From Aplectana chamaeleonis (Eukaryota > Nematoda > Chromadorea > Rhabditida > Cosmocercidae), in assembly GCA_029168955.1 (NCBI GenBank), contig JAPDOI010000707.1, positions 1-64,000 on the forward strand: a stretch of 64,000 nucleotides of DNA, in the 5' to 3' direction. The notes beneath the pieces were generated by a model. It searched no databases, had not been told where the DNA came from, and saw nothing but the letters and a program-made list of their open reading frames with translations. A program made the position numbers and the translations under genes. Shown here piece after piece: positions 12,301 to 23,800 of the stretch (its first letter is position 1; every line of letters begins with the position of its first letter).

Positions 12301-13009
12301 CGAGCTCATAATGAGATGCTGACACTCCAATATCGAACGGTTGCGACAATCGACCCTGGACCCCATCGCACGACATGATGGAGAAGCCGGAACCGCCTAG
12401 ACAGATTAGGAAGCACGTCAGAACTGTCAAGCCAATGTTGGTGAAACCAGCAACTGCAGAGAGCATTCGCAAAGAAGTTCACAAGAAATTTGTAAAAGAG
12501 TTCTTGTATACTCTAAACTCTCCTTTGCTAAGAGGACCGCCGCCGAAGATATCCAAGGAGGAGGAGACGTTGTCAAGACCCAGTCGAGCAGCGCTATCTC
12601 AGCTCCGAAGTGGTTTCTACTTAAAATCGCAATGGTACCTCCATAAGATAGAGCAGCTGATAATCCACTTTGTCAGGAATGCAGACTGGAGGAACACACA
12701 GTACCCCACAAGCTCATGTTCTGGGAAGCCAACGCACCTTACAATAGAAGATCTCTGGCTCAAACCAGTTGAAGTCGAAAATTTCCTGTCATGATCATGC
12801 AATGAATTTGAAATGTAAAAAAGAAAATCAGAAAAATTTAAAAAAATAAATTTTTTCTAAAAAGAATAACGAAGAAAAGAGGGTCAAAAAACGCCCCACT
12901 CAGGGATCCTCCAAAGAAGAGGATTCCTGCAACGTTGCTACGCCGTCGACGTGCCGGAAGTTGAATCCAGGATCAATGTTTACGGTGGAAGATGGGCAAC
13001 AACCACAAC
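9391..13009 (+). mobile_element. jockey-like non-LTR retrotransposon, ~3.6 kb, 11-bp TSD
   Basis: The 11-bp word AGATTCGCTCT lies immediately before (9380-9390) and after (13010-13020) the element, a typical target-site duplication. X-family sequence continues on both sides. Translation begins almost at the 5' end (ATG at 9392). The 3' end is A-rich (12820-12870) followed by a short unique tail. The element has frameshifts and stops and is not autonomous. Confidence 0.85.
9392..12794 (+). pseudogene. Broken jockey-like polyprotein: 2A-like, PHD-like, endonuclease, RT
   Basis: Order of remains along the plus strand: a leader ending in LLIRASIEANPDP (9569-9607), like a 2A recoding peptide (ExNPGP), then after a 1-base shift a PHD-like zinc finger (9608-9780) with WPCTQCG, WAHVKKCSG and VCAKC. 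The APE-type endonuclease runs to about 10700 with VMGDVNAHSPLW (10196-10231) and SDHLPI. The reverse transcriptase runs from about 10770 to 12180, with VALDLKKAYDTV (domain A, about 11480) and a domain C reading YADH instead of YADD (about 11750) followed by a stop. A C-terminal segment follows at 12375-12794. The altered catalytic box and at least six frame breaks make it inactive. Confidence 0.8.
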
Positions 13010-13739
13010 AGATTCGCTCTGAAAAAAGTCACAGGCGTTTTCCCCTGATTTCCGTAACCATTACACCTTCCGAAACGCGCAGGAATCTTTCGAAAATCTT
13101 GGGACGGACATTATAATCGTATTCAACGCCAACAATAACCCCCCTGGACGAAGTTTGGATGAAAGAACATTCTTCGAACTTGGCATAGAGTGATAGCTTT
13201 TTGGACCAAAACGGATTGTCAGTTGACCGTTTACTTCTAGAGATCAATTAGAGGGTTCTGAAAGCGTTCAGGAAAAATGTGTCCGATTTGACTCAAAACT
13301 TCCCCATGGGGATTTATTCGCTGTGCTGATCACGAGTCTGTAATTTATTTGTCGATTTTCCGAAGTTTTCGACTTAATTTGTTTGAGCTTTCCATCGGGA
13401 GAGAATTTGGAGGCGAAACGAGGTTTTTGCCGATTTCTGGAACGCTACGATAGATGTGCCTCAAATTGCTTCTCTGAGGGGTTATTTTGAAAGCTAAACA
13501 CGAAACTGAGACCAGTTTATCGATTTTTGTCAGCCTACGGTGGATTACTTGAGGTATACGGTAGTTATCCCTTTGGATTATTACGGAAGGGTTATTTACG
13601 TTTTCTGTAGAATTTGGTCTTCTTTGAGAATGAATTCTCCATAAGTGTTCGATTTCGACTCAAGTCGCGAGTATTCGAGTCGAGGACATGTACAGTCGGC
13701 ACGGATCCTGCTGGTACTTTGCGTTCCTTGTTGTTCATT

Positions 13740-13975
13740 GGCGCAGACTCGGTGCGCATATGCTATAACATGCATGCACCGAGTTTGCGTCAACACTCAA
13801 TACACAGCAAGGGATGCAAAGTATCGAGGGATCCGCGCCGGCTGTATAGCCTTTCTCCCTTATTTCAAGCCAATAGAAGCGATGCTTGTTGGACTTATCA
13901 TGTCGAAGTCTCCTGATCAGTGTTACACTTTGCCATGACCGCACGCTCCGCTGCTTCCAACCCATTTGTAGATAT
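13740..13975. repeat. Dispersed repeat R3, copy 1
   Basis: One of three related copies (others 39725-39990 and 60970-61095). Shared words are CTTATCATGTCGAA, TCACTGTTACATTTTG (variant here) and TGCCATGACCG...CTCCGCTGCT. At its start the sequence GACTCGGTGC...GCACCGAGTTTGCGTC can fold into a hairpin. Identity unknown: MITE, SINE or small RNA-derived repeat. Confidence 0.5.
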
Positions 13976-13989
13976 GCTTTATATTCCAC

Positions 13990-14417
13990 GGTCCCAAGCA
14001 CATCTTAATCAAGGAGGTGAGTTGTTCGGTCACGCCCACGACAACTCGACCCGAGGAATAACGAAAAAGCGTAGCCTGAGGTTTGAGAAGCGTCTTGGAA
14101 GTCAAAAGAATTTTCGCAAAAAACATTCGAGAAATCACATTTCGAAAGAACGAAAAATTAAAAAATTTCGTTCCAAAAAAATTCGAATGAGCGAAAATCG
14201 AAAACAAATTCGTTCTGGCGAAATTTTGAACAACAAACATTTTAAAAAAAACCCTCGCACAAAAAAACCCAATATCTTGCAAGAGTGTCGCCACTAACCA
14301 CTTTACAGGGTGCTCTCACTTCGATCTGCAAAGGCTAGGAAACTACTCTAGTTACAAAGCCCGACAATGTTGCGAAAATACACTGAAAGGTAATAAGAAA
14401 TACAAATATTCCTCATG
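13990..14417. other. No supported gene
   Basis: A purine-rich stretch around 14060-14270 has open frames on both strands with AAAAAATTCG-type words. It looks like low-complexity sequence. Nothing else recognised. Confidence 0.4.
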
Positions 14418-14426
14418 TATCAGCAG

Positions 14427-14587
14427 GGGTGGTCATCTTGTGGCGCCAAACAGTGATAAGATTGGGCGGATAAGAGGGAAGGGCTAAGCAGTGCTATTGG
14501 TTACCGAAGTGGCGCCGATCAATAGCCGTGCCCTCCCCTCCGATCCGCCCACCCTCGTCATTGCTTGGCGCCACAAGACGACCACCC
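14427..14587. mobile_element. 161-bp MITE with perfect 9-bp TSD (Mutator-like)
   Basis: The inverted ends GGGTGGTCATCTTGTGGCGC and its reverse complement (one mismatch) bound a 161-bp unit. The 9-bp word TATCAGCAG is repeated exactly on both sides (14418-14426, 14588-14596). A 9-bp duplication is typical of Mutator-like elements. The interior is partly palindromic. It lies about 200 bp past the stop of the integrase-like gene. The TATCAGCAG word recurs once more near 14609, so local repetition is a small caveat. Confidence 0.75.
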
Positions 14588-14795
14588 TATCAGCAGTAGT
14601 CTATACTATCAGCAGCAGTCTACAGTTGAGGGGTGGATGAAGTTTTATAGAAACAACAAGACTGAACCTGGTACAGCTCGCATCTTGGCCATGTGAGCAG
14701 TGGAAGCAGTAACATCCCACGGACCGAACCAAGCCGATGCACAATCGTACGCTAAATATAAACAGTCGGCAAGCTAGTAAACTGCAGGCGGGTCA

Positions 14796-14878
14796 CTACT
14801 GAGAATCGATGCGGAAAGGGTTCATGATCAATAAATTTGTTCCAAGAAATGTAGTCAGAAAGATGTTCCAACAGCCAA
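14796..14878 (-). CDS. Integrase-like gene, last exon m
   Basis: Acceptor GAAAATAG after a 48-nt intron; 27 codons then TAG. Hydrophobic stretch IFLTTFLGTNLLIM before the stop. An alternative acceptor (CGTGCAG) would hit a stop at once, so this one is preferred, but the 3' exon is the least certain. Confidence 0.45.
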
Positions 14879-17800
14879 CTATTTTCAGTGGTCTGCACGA
14901 GGTCAATACGTAGCTTAGAAACGTACTATCATCAGCTGCCGGCCACTGCGATGCACTCATAGCATCAATATCATGCGGATCGTCTTCCCAATAGAGGGCC
15001 TGAATAAACGCATTTATTGAGAAAAGCAGACAATTGCTTTTAAGGGAACTACTATTAGCCATACTAACCATTCCAAATGACATGAACTTTTTTAGAACCA
15101 ATTTTGGACGTAAAGTCCAGATATACCCTTCGCAGCTGCCGGGAATCACTCTGAAAAAGTTATAGCGGTTTTTCACCTGATTTCTGCACTCATTGCACCT
15201 CCTGAAACGCCCGGAAATCTATCAAAAATCTGGAAACGGATCTCATCATCGTGTTCAGCGTCCATAATTCCCGCCATGTACGAAGTTTAAGTCAAAGAAC
15301 ATTCTTCCAACTTAGCAAAGAGTGATAGCGTTTTGGACTTGTACAGATTGTCGGTTGAGCGTTTACTTCTACCAATAAGGGGGTTCTGAAAGCGCTCGAG
15401 AAAAATGCTTCACATCTAATTCCTTGTCTGTGGGTGCCCCGAGCGGTCGGTGTATTGCGAGCTCTACTACATCGATTCCCAATCGTCAGTTTACCTCTCA
15501 AATCTCGTAATTCTGGTACACTTTTCGCCTCTCCTCATCGCCGTTAATTCCTATATTTCTGCTGTAATTTTCAACCATGGTCATGACTCGTGCTGCTGTG
15601 AAGAAAAATGGGTGCCCCGTGGTTAGGGGAGGTGGCGGAATTGCCGTGGTCATTGATCGATTGATGGAAGACGAGACATTTCCTGGTCATGTCAGAGATA
15701 TCTTTATCCATTTGCTTGACTCTCAGCATAAATTAGAATCTCTTGTCAGAAGGAATTTGGATCTTGAAGCCAGGGCTGAAGTTTTCTCGGCTGAAAATGC
15801 TGATCTGAAAAGTGCTATCTCGTTAATTTCTCAGTCAGCTGATCCTGTCTCTACTCCTGCTACTCAGTCATTGAATACGTCCGTAGAAAAATCATATAGA
15901 TGATTCATGATCTACATGATCATATAGATGTATAGAAAAGTTGAGCACCCTGAAGACATTGCTGTGATTCAAACAGCTCTGAATAAAATTCAGGAATGGT
16001 CGGAAACATGGAGTTTACCTATGTCACCAAAGAAGGCGTTTCATATGAGGATAGGGCTATCTAGTCTTCCTCATAATTATTTGCTCGAAGATCACACTTT
16101 GGCTTCAGTGTCTCATGCCAGGGATGTTTTCATTATGATTGCAACTTGAACTTTTCTCTTCATTACAAGGCTCTGGTCAAGAAGGCGTCGTTGCAAACAT
16201 TCCACATTTTTAAGGCATTGTCTGTTTGTGACCGAAAAGTTCTCACAAAAGCGTATACGACATATGTACGTCCTCTTATGGAATGCGGTACTCCTGTTTT
16301 TTGCCCACATCTTAAAAAAGATATAAACTTATAAGAGAAAGTGCAAAGAAATTTCACGAGAAAAATATTTTTAAGAATGGTAGGATTCCGATAAGTGAGT
16401 ATCCCTGATTCGTGTTCGAGAAACAGGAATGTAGTCTACACACTTCAGAATTAAGGAGAAAGGTAAATGACATTTGTATGGTTTTAAAATTCTCAGAGGA
16501 GTTGTTGAAACTGATGTAACGAAATTTTACAGACTTCAGGCTTCTGAAAAACCAGAGGTAATTCGGAGAAAATCTTGTACAACACACCAAGGACTGGGCA
16601 CAGTCTGCATGGTTTTACGTGCAGGGCTGGATCCGTTTTTGTTTCGATGAACCCGGATATTCCCTTCATTCCCCCCTGCTTCTGTTCTTTCAAGCGATTT
16701 TCGGTAGGAAAGCTGCCAAGTTTCTGAGAAAATGTACTCTTTACTTATGACAACTGTTCCTCATATTTATGTTTTGTGTGTATAGTCACAGTATCTTATC
16801 TTTACATTTAGTTGATATACGAGTGAGCGATTTTTTCTATAACGTCTACCTTATATAGCTTAATAAATAAATAAATAGGATGACGAAGATAATGCTGCCA
16901 TTATTGTTGCGAGGCGTAGATCTTTGGTTTTCACTGGTGTGCCGGAGCGTAAATCGTGGCCTGCTAAACGTCGAGTCCATTACGATTATTTGAGTGCTTG
17001 CAATGTTCTTCATTTCCTTAAAGGCACAGTCCAAGCTCAGGGGCGAAATCTGAGAAGACCACATAATTATGAAGTGGATCCACCCCTTATAAGACCTGCC
17101 AAGTGCGAGCTCTCGATTCCCCCGAATAGGCGAGATATAAGGGGAAGCCACCCTGGGGCGCCCACACACGGAAGCCACTTTGGCACGCCCCTTTTACGAT
17201 GCTTCGAGCTCAACAGTGGCGACATGAGCGATGGTTTTCGATCAATAGCCCCGTTCATCCCTTCATTCTCAGTCTCTCTACCGACTCAGGTCCGCTCGCA
17301 GACATCGGTTGCAAATGACAGAAGTTACAAGCCTCGGACAACTCGTCCACCGTACTTCCGCAGCTCAAATTTTGACAGGCCATAACTCCGTCCCCAGAAG
17401 GTCTTGTACGATTTCAGAGACCTCATTGGAATCGGCGTCGGACCGTTTTCAAGATAGGTTGGAGAGCAGAAGCACGATTTCGAGGTTGGACTGTGCCTTT
17501 AATGTTGAATGTACACCTGTTACTGTTTACCGCCTAGGGAAGCCCAAACAAGGGTAAAATAGAAAGCTCAAAGTGATTCTACCATGCTCATCAATGCAGA
17601 GATTTGCGCTGCAGAATGCTGACCGTCTTCGGTTCTTCCCTGACAAGGGAAGTATTGAAAGCGCAGGTCGGATCTGCCAAAACGACTAGTATCGTTAGTA
17701 CCTCTTGTGGCTCAATAGTGAAACTGCGCAGTATCCCGACCCGATCTGCAGGTTCCGAGAAGTTACAAGCTTAAAAAGGTTGTTTTTTGTGCTTTTTGTG

Positions 17801-20800
17801 GCTTCCAAAAAGCACATAAGTCTTTGGAAAATCCAGAAATGGACCTCATAAATGTGTTCAGCGCCCAAAACTACACCCCTGAGCAAAGTTTGGGTGAAGG
17901 CACATTTTCCATACTTTGTCCAGACTGACAGCGCTTTGAACTTGTACGGATTTTCGGTTGGGCGTTTATTTATACCAATTAGAGGGCCCTGGAAGCGTTT
18001 TAGAGAAAATGTTCAAGATTTGACTTAAAATATCCCCAGGGGGGTTTTGGGGCGATAATCACGAATCTGTGGTTTGTTTGTCGATTTTCCGAAGTTTTCG
18101 GCTAATTTCGTTCAAAGCTTTCAAACTGGGGAAAATTTCGAAGGAAAGACGCCACTTTCGAGATTTTTGGATTTCTACGATAGATATGTCTCAAAATCAT
18201 TCTCTGAGGGTTACTTGGAGTGCTTAACACGAATCTGGAGTCCGTTTATCAATTTTTTGCAGATTACGGTAGATTACGGTCGGTATACGGCGGTTTGGTC
18301 AAAATCTCAGATTTTTTATCAAAATTTGTATTATTTGGGGTGGAGAGTACGAACTTAATGTCCGTTTATCGATTTTCAAAATACTTAGGTGGGTTTTGGC
18401 CCCTAAAAGACATGTTACCTACCGTAACCTACAGTAAACCCCTATATTTCGACAAATGGACTCCAGATTCGTATTCGATTAGTATATTACCCCTACATAC
18501 AACTTTTGAGCTAAATCCGAGAAAATTTTTTGAAACCGCAAAAAAATGCCTGATAGGTAATCAATCACCCACCCTTGCCTTTTCGCGAGGCTTGAAAAAT
18601 GCTCATAACTTTTTTGAACCTGCAGCTGGGGGCAGAATACTGCGCATTTTTACTATTGAGCCAGAAGATATACTAATGATACTAATCGTTTTGGCAGATC
18701 CGACCTACGCTTCGTATACTTCCCTTGTGAGAGGGGAGTCTCCATTCGAGAGTCTCTTCCATTTTCGGAGAGAAAGCGAAGAAGGGAGGCTTACCAGAAT
18801 TCTCGGGGCTTGAACCTGGGTGGGGGAGCTGGACCTCCACACTCCCCTTGCGGTGGTGGGGGGCCGGTCAATCCTAACTCCAGCGCCCATCGTTCGGGGG
18901 GATCCTTGCAGTCGCACAGTCAGTTGTCTTTAAACTAGTGGGATCGGATGTTGAGCCACCACAGGGAACCATCACTTGTTTCTATGCCAATGTTCGTTCA
19001 AACCCGGAAAACGCGAACTATATAAGTTTTGTATTAGGTAACAATTTCGATTTATATGTCTTCTCTAAAACGTGGCTCGAATCCGATCACTCTCTGTCGT
19101 CGTTACTGTGTATTTTGTCTAACGAGTATCATATTTCGCGTTAAGATAAAAAGAGAAAACAAGGGGGTGGAATTATCTGCCCTTTGAGGAGCAAATTTTG
19201 TCTTGTAGAGGTTATCTCCAGTTCCAGAGGCGTTCGAAATTTTGGGCTTCGATATCATCTTCAGAGCTCAGTCTCGTCCGGTTTTTTCAAATGAAGTTCT
19301 GTCGAAAACTATCAGTGATATTGTTTGCTGCGAGTACCCATCAGTAATAGTTGGTGATTTTAACTATCCGGAAATAGACTGGAATGATCTCAGAAAATCT
19401 TTGCCGACCTGTTCCTCTACATTCGTGAACACGATTACTACTCATGATTTTAGCGAACTAGTAAGGGAGCCTACTAGAGGTGTGAACTGCCTTGATCTGG
19501 TCCTTTCTAATGATGATGCACTCGTAGGAAATGTAACTGTTGGACCTACCGCGGGAACTAGCGATCATAACAGCGTCAGTTTTGTTCTTAGTTGTCCATA
19601 TGTGGATCCCTGGTTACGCTCGTGCGTGATTTCACTCGATGTAATTATGAAGATCTTTGTATTTACCTTTCTTCTTTCTTCTTTCTTTTTTTTCTTTCTT
19701 TTGTATTACCTGGAGGGATTCTCTTGAGAGCGCGCCCTCCTTTGATGGGAAGTACGAATTGTTTTTGAAAATTTTAAGCATTGCCTTACATATCTTTGTA
19801 CCATTCAAGCGCGTATGCGCGACTCGTTCTGTACTTCTTCCTTATCTGCAAAACATGTCAGACCAAAGGAGTTGCCTGTACAGATTGGCATCTAGCACTC
19901 AATCTCGCTTCGAATGGGACAAATTTCGAAGCTTCTCATTGCTTTTTGAACGTCGACTTTCTAAATACAATCGGAATTTGGAGAAGAAAGCCATCAATAG
20001 TAGTAACCAGCAGGGTTTCTACAAATTTTGAATAAAAATCTTGGAAAAATCGAAAAAAATTCCCTGTAAAAGAAAGATGACCACTTCGTTATCATAGAGA
20101 CAGATAAGGCTAACTTGCTAGCTGACAAGTTTTGCGAGGTCTACGGTTAGTTCAGTGACGTAATCACTCTTTTCTGCTCTGTAATCGAGTACCCAATATA
20201 TGGTACTTGTTATCCGAAAATAATTTTTCGGACAATGGATCGATTCGGATAATGCGCTTTTTCAAATTTTCGGATAATGGATCAATTCAGATAATGCCAT
20301 TTCTCCAATGATTCGGATACGGATATCCGGTCGGATAATTTCGGAACAAAGTTGAGGCATAACGGTGAAAAATAAACCAGGTACTCAAGGCAAGCCTGCG
20401 AAAACATCCATAATTGAGCAAACAGTAGTCCTTCATTGCATTCGCAGCATGTTCACATACAAACTTCAATCTTCATATATGCAATTTAATAAAAATATAA
20501 AAACAAATCTTTAATTATTCTATCGTCGTTGGGAGGCACAGTATTATCCAAACACAGGTTTTTCAGGACAACTAGCACGTAAAAAGTATGCAAAGCAACT
20601 ATAAAAAAACTTCTACACTAAATAACTAGCCACCTGGTCATCTCACTTGACCACACAAACTTTTCGCGCCGCAACGACTCTTCCGATTGCGGGATGAGGA
20701 GGAAAACCCTGGGTTGATGTACTAAATAGAAGGCGGTACGGAAAATCGGCGCGGCCTAGTGCAATTTTATCCGATTTTATCCAAAAATTATCCGATTCTA

Positions 20801-23800
20801 CCCGAAAATTATCCGATTTTATCCGAATTTTCGACTTTTCGGATAATTGGTCGATTCAGATGATGCCGATATTAAATTTCCCGAATGTTGGTTCGATTCA
20901 GATAATGCGTTTTTTCAAATTTTAGGATATCGGATTATCCAAATCTGGAATATCCGGTCGGATATCCGAAAAGGAGTGATTCGGATACTAAGAATAGTAC
21001 CCTATGATAAGTTTCCCATTTTTTAAATGCGATGAGATCCTTGACTTTCTCAGAAAGTTGCCAAAATCCTTGTGTTACACCGGACTTTATACCGACGCTT
21101 TCTGCTTATCTTTTCAACCAGTCACTTTGGTATTCGGAAGTGCCACAATTGTGGAAACAATCCTTTGTGACTCCCTTGTTCAAAAAAAGAACCTTCACAA
21201 GTGGTGGATAACTATAGGCCAGTAAGCATCACGTCGATCTTTTGCAGAACTTTCGAAAAGATCCTCAAAAACATATAGTGGACCACTTGGAAAAGAATTC
21301 TATTAGTCCCGGGAATCAACATGGGTTTGTGGCAGGGAGGTCGGTCGAAACCAATCTGCTGGAGTGCATTAATGATTGGAGTACCTGGAGTCGAGAAAGG
21401 CATGCGATGAAATTTATTTGGATTTTTCGAAGGCTTTCGACAGTGTTGACCACCACAAACTCATTTTGAAACTTGAGGAATTAAAATTTCATCCATTAGT
21501 GTGCAAGTGGATAAATGCCTATCTTCGCGACCGTAGTTTCCAGGTGAAAAAGAGGTTCCAGTTTTTCATCTGTTAGATGAGTAGATCTGTTAGAAGCGGT
21601 GGTGATGCTCTACCACCCATTTTGTTCGCGATGTGCACAGCTGAGCTGCCCCTGTTTTTCGAAGAGACTGGAGTGATTTGCAAACTATTTGCCGACGATG
21701 TAAAATATATAACAAAAATAGGGTCGGTCGGTGATGTCGAAAATGTTCAGGTCGCTCTGGAAAGGATACTGGACTGGTCTAAAGTTTGGAATTTGCCACT
21801 CGCTCCGGAGAAAACGGTTCACATGAGAATGGGAGACTACAGTACTGCGGTGACTTACGTGCTTGATGGCCACTCGCTAACAACTGTTTCCAATGTTAAG
21901 GATTTAGGTTTTCAGTATGACAATGAGCTTGTTTATTCAACTCACTATCATGCGATCTGTAGTCAAGCCTCAGTGCGCACATTTCATATATTCAAGACTT
22001 GTCGACTTGTGACGAAAGCGTCCTAGCGCGTGCGTATCAGGTGTGTGTTAGATAAATAGTGGAATCAGGAACTTCGGTATCTTGTCCGTAAAAAAATAGA
22101 GACATTCAAGTTTTGGAGAGAGTACAGGAAGATTTTACTCGTTAAGTTTTCTTGAGACTTAACGGATTCTCTTATGCTAGGGTTCCTGGTCGCTCAAGGA
22201 GGAATCAAGAACTGACGTTACACTCGCTCGAGTCTCGTAGTAAGCGGAACGACGTGTGTATGATCTTTAAAATCTTCAGAGGAATATTGAGGATTGACAA
22301 ATCGAAGCTCTATAAATTCAACGCCTCTAGGACAGGTGAAAATTCAGAGAAAATTTCTTTTGGGATTCCCAGAACTAACCTTAGATTGAACAGTTTCACA
22401 TTCAGAGCTAGCTCTGCTTTCGCCTCTTTGAAATTGAATTTTATGAATGTGCCCCGTTCTTTTCCATCTTTTAAACGCGAAGGTTCGAGTATTCTTCTTG
22501 TGTGGTAATGTTTCACTTTGCTTTTCGTCTATGTATATTCTGCCCTATTTTTCATGTCTACCTTATGTAGCGTACTAAATAAATAAACAAATAAAAAACT
22601 TCCAACAGTAGTTATTCGTTCTGCTGATCACGAATCTGAGGTTTATTTGTCGATTTTCCAAAATTTTCGACTTATTTGTGTAAGGCTTTCCATTGGGGGA
22701 AACTTTGGGGCAAAAGCCGACTTTGACGATTTTCTGTATGCTATGGTAGGTATGGCTCAAATTGTTGCTGACTAGGGAACCTCGCTAGCCATCATGTATG
22801 GGCTTTTGAGAGACTGTGAATGTTTCCTGGTCAACTCGGATACGCTCTTTCCGAATCTGTCCTTGGGTTTTGCTACGGACCTCGAGTTAACAAGTTATTA
22901 TTGGTTGAAGTAACATTGTAAATCACAGATTTTTGAAATTCTCGTGTATCGAGCGAGTGCTTCGTGATTTGAATAGCAGAACAACAGTGACAAGAAAAGA
23001 AATGTTACTCAAGCTTACAGGATCCGAGCGCTGCGATCCCCATAACAAAAATGGGCAGGGCTTGGCGTGCGCTCTTGTTGAGAATGCTTGCTGAAATGTG
23101 GCATTTTCGAACATTCAAAAAATCTTCTAAAAAACTCTAAACACCTTATAGGGCTATTTTTTCTTGTTGAGGAAGACACTGAAAACATTTGCGGTCCAAA
23201 ATACGAAAAAAATTTCGTCCCCGAACACCGAAATTGCATGGGGTACCTCATGAAAAAAGGCAATTTTTTTTCTCAGAATTGAATTAGGGCAACCTCGTTT
23301 GAAAGTCGGTCCGGAAAACTCTTTCTTCTCGATCCACACCCCGATTCAACGAAAACTGCTCGAGATAGCCGCGGTGATAAACTTCTTATGGCAACAATAT
23401 ACAAACTTCAAGATAATAAGTCTTCTATTCAGCGCTGATAGCACATTTCAAAGAAGTGAACGAAACAGATATGAGATTCACACACTGCAGAGTTGATGCA
23501 GGCTTGTTCCTGGCAATGCTTTTCACAGCAGTCGACAGTCTCAAGCTCGCAAAGGTAATCTGCGAGACTGATAGAAGATTCGAAGTGGTAGTCAACGTAT
23601 TCAGCTTTATGCCGCAAGTACTTCAGACGGTTGACGAACCGAGGAGAACAAAACATGCGGTAAACTTGCTATATAACCTCAAGAAGACCTGTCAATTAAA
23701 GGCTCTAGAAAAAATACTGATAATAGAACAACCTTAAGGATGGTTTGATATAATAATAGAAAAAACTTTGAAAAGTACTCAATTTTTGATTGAATGATTG

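Larger units (their letters stand above)
9280..13620. mobile_element. X-family TIR element, second copy, split by a jockey-like element
   Basis: The left end AGGGATCTACTATTAGCCAT matches the left end of X at 15042. After the insertion at 9391-13009, X sequence resumes at 13021 (CACAGGCGTTTTCCCCTGAT, then GATCACGAGTCTG and GTCGATTTTCCGAAG), in the same order as in the first copy. The right end is lost or unrecognised near 13.6 kb. No coding capacity seen in X itself. Confidence 0.65.
15577..18810 (+). pseudogene. CR1 ORF1, interrupted three times
   Basis: Three pieces read on through the insertions. 15577-15900 begins MVMTRAAVKKNG and has a coiled-coil-like stretch (HKLESLVRRNLDLEARAEV). 16880-17020 gives RRRSLVFTGVPERK and RVHYDYLSACNVLHFL. 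17499-17640 continues NVECTPVTVYRLGKPKQG and DRLRFFPDKG, and a short tail follows after 18728. The join between HFL and NVECTP is exact once the TTAA MITE is removed. CR1 ORF1 proteins bind nucleic acid. Confidence 0.65.
15415..22600 (+). mobile_element. CR1-type retrotransposon with four nested insertions
   Basis: Starts about 15415 inside X. Holds ORF1 (from 15577), ORF2 (endonuclease, RT, C-terminal part) and ends with GTCTACCTTATGTAGCGTAC and AAATAAATAAACAAATAAA. Inserts: a 5'-truncated CR1 (about 15918-16877), a TTAA MITE (17022-17498), an X-like TIR element (about 17643-18728) and an AT-rich TIR element (20202-21001). X resumes at CTTCCAACAG right after the tail. The copy is broken by stops and frameshifts. 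Confidence 0.75.

Noticed and set aside
23456..23737. 93-codon plus-strand frame in Y as a transposase exon
   Set aside because: No recognisable motif and no supporting splice sites; noted only in the Y entry.
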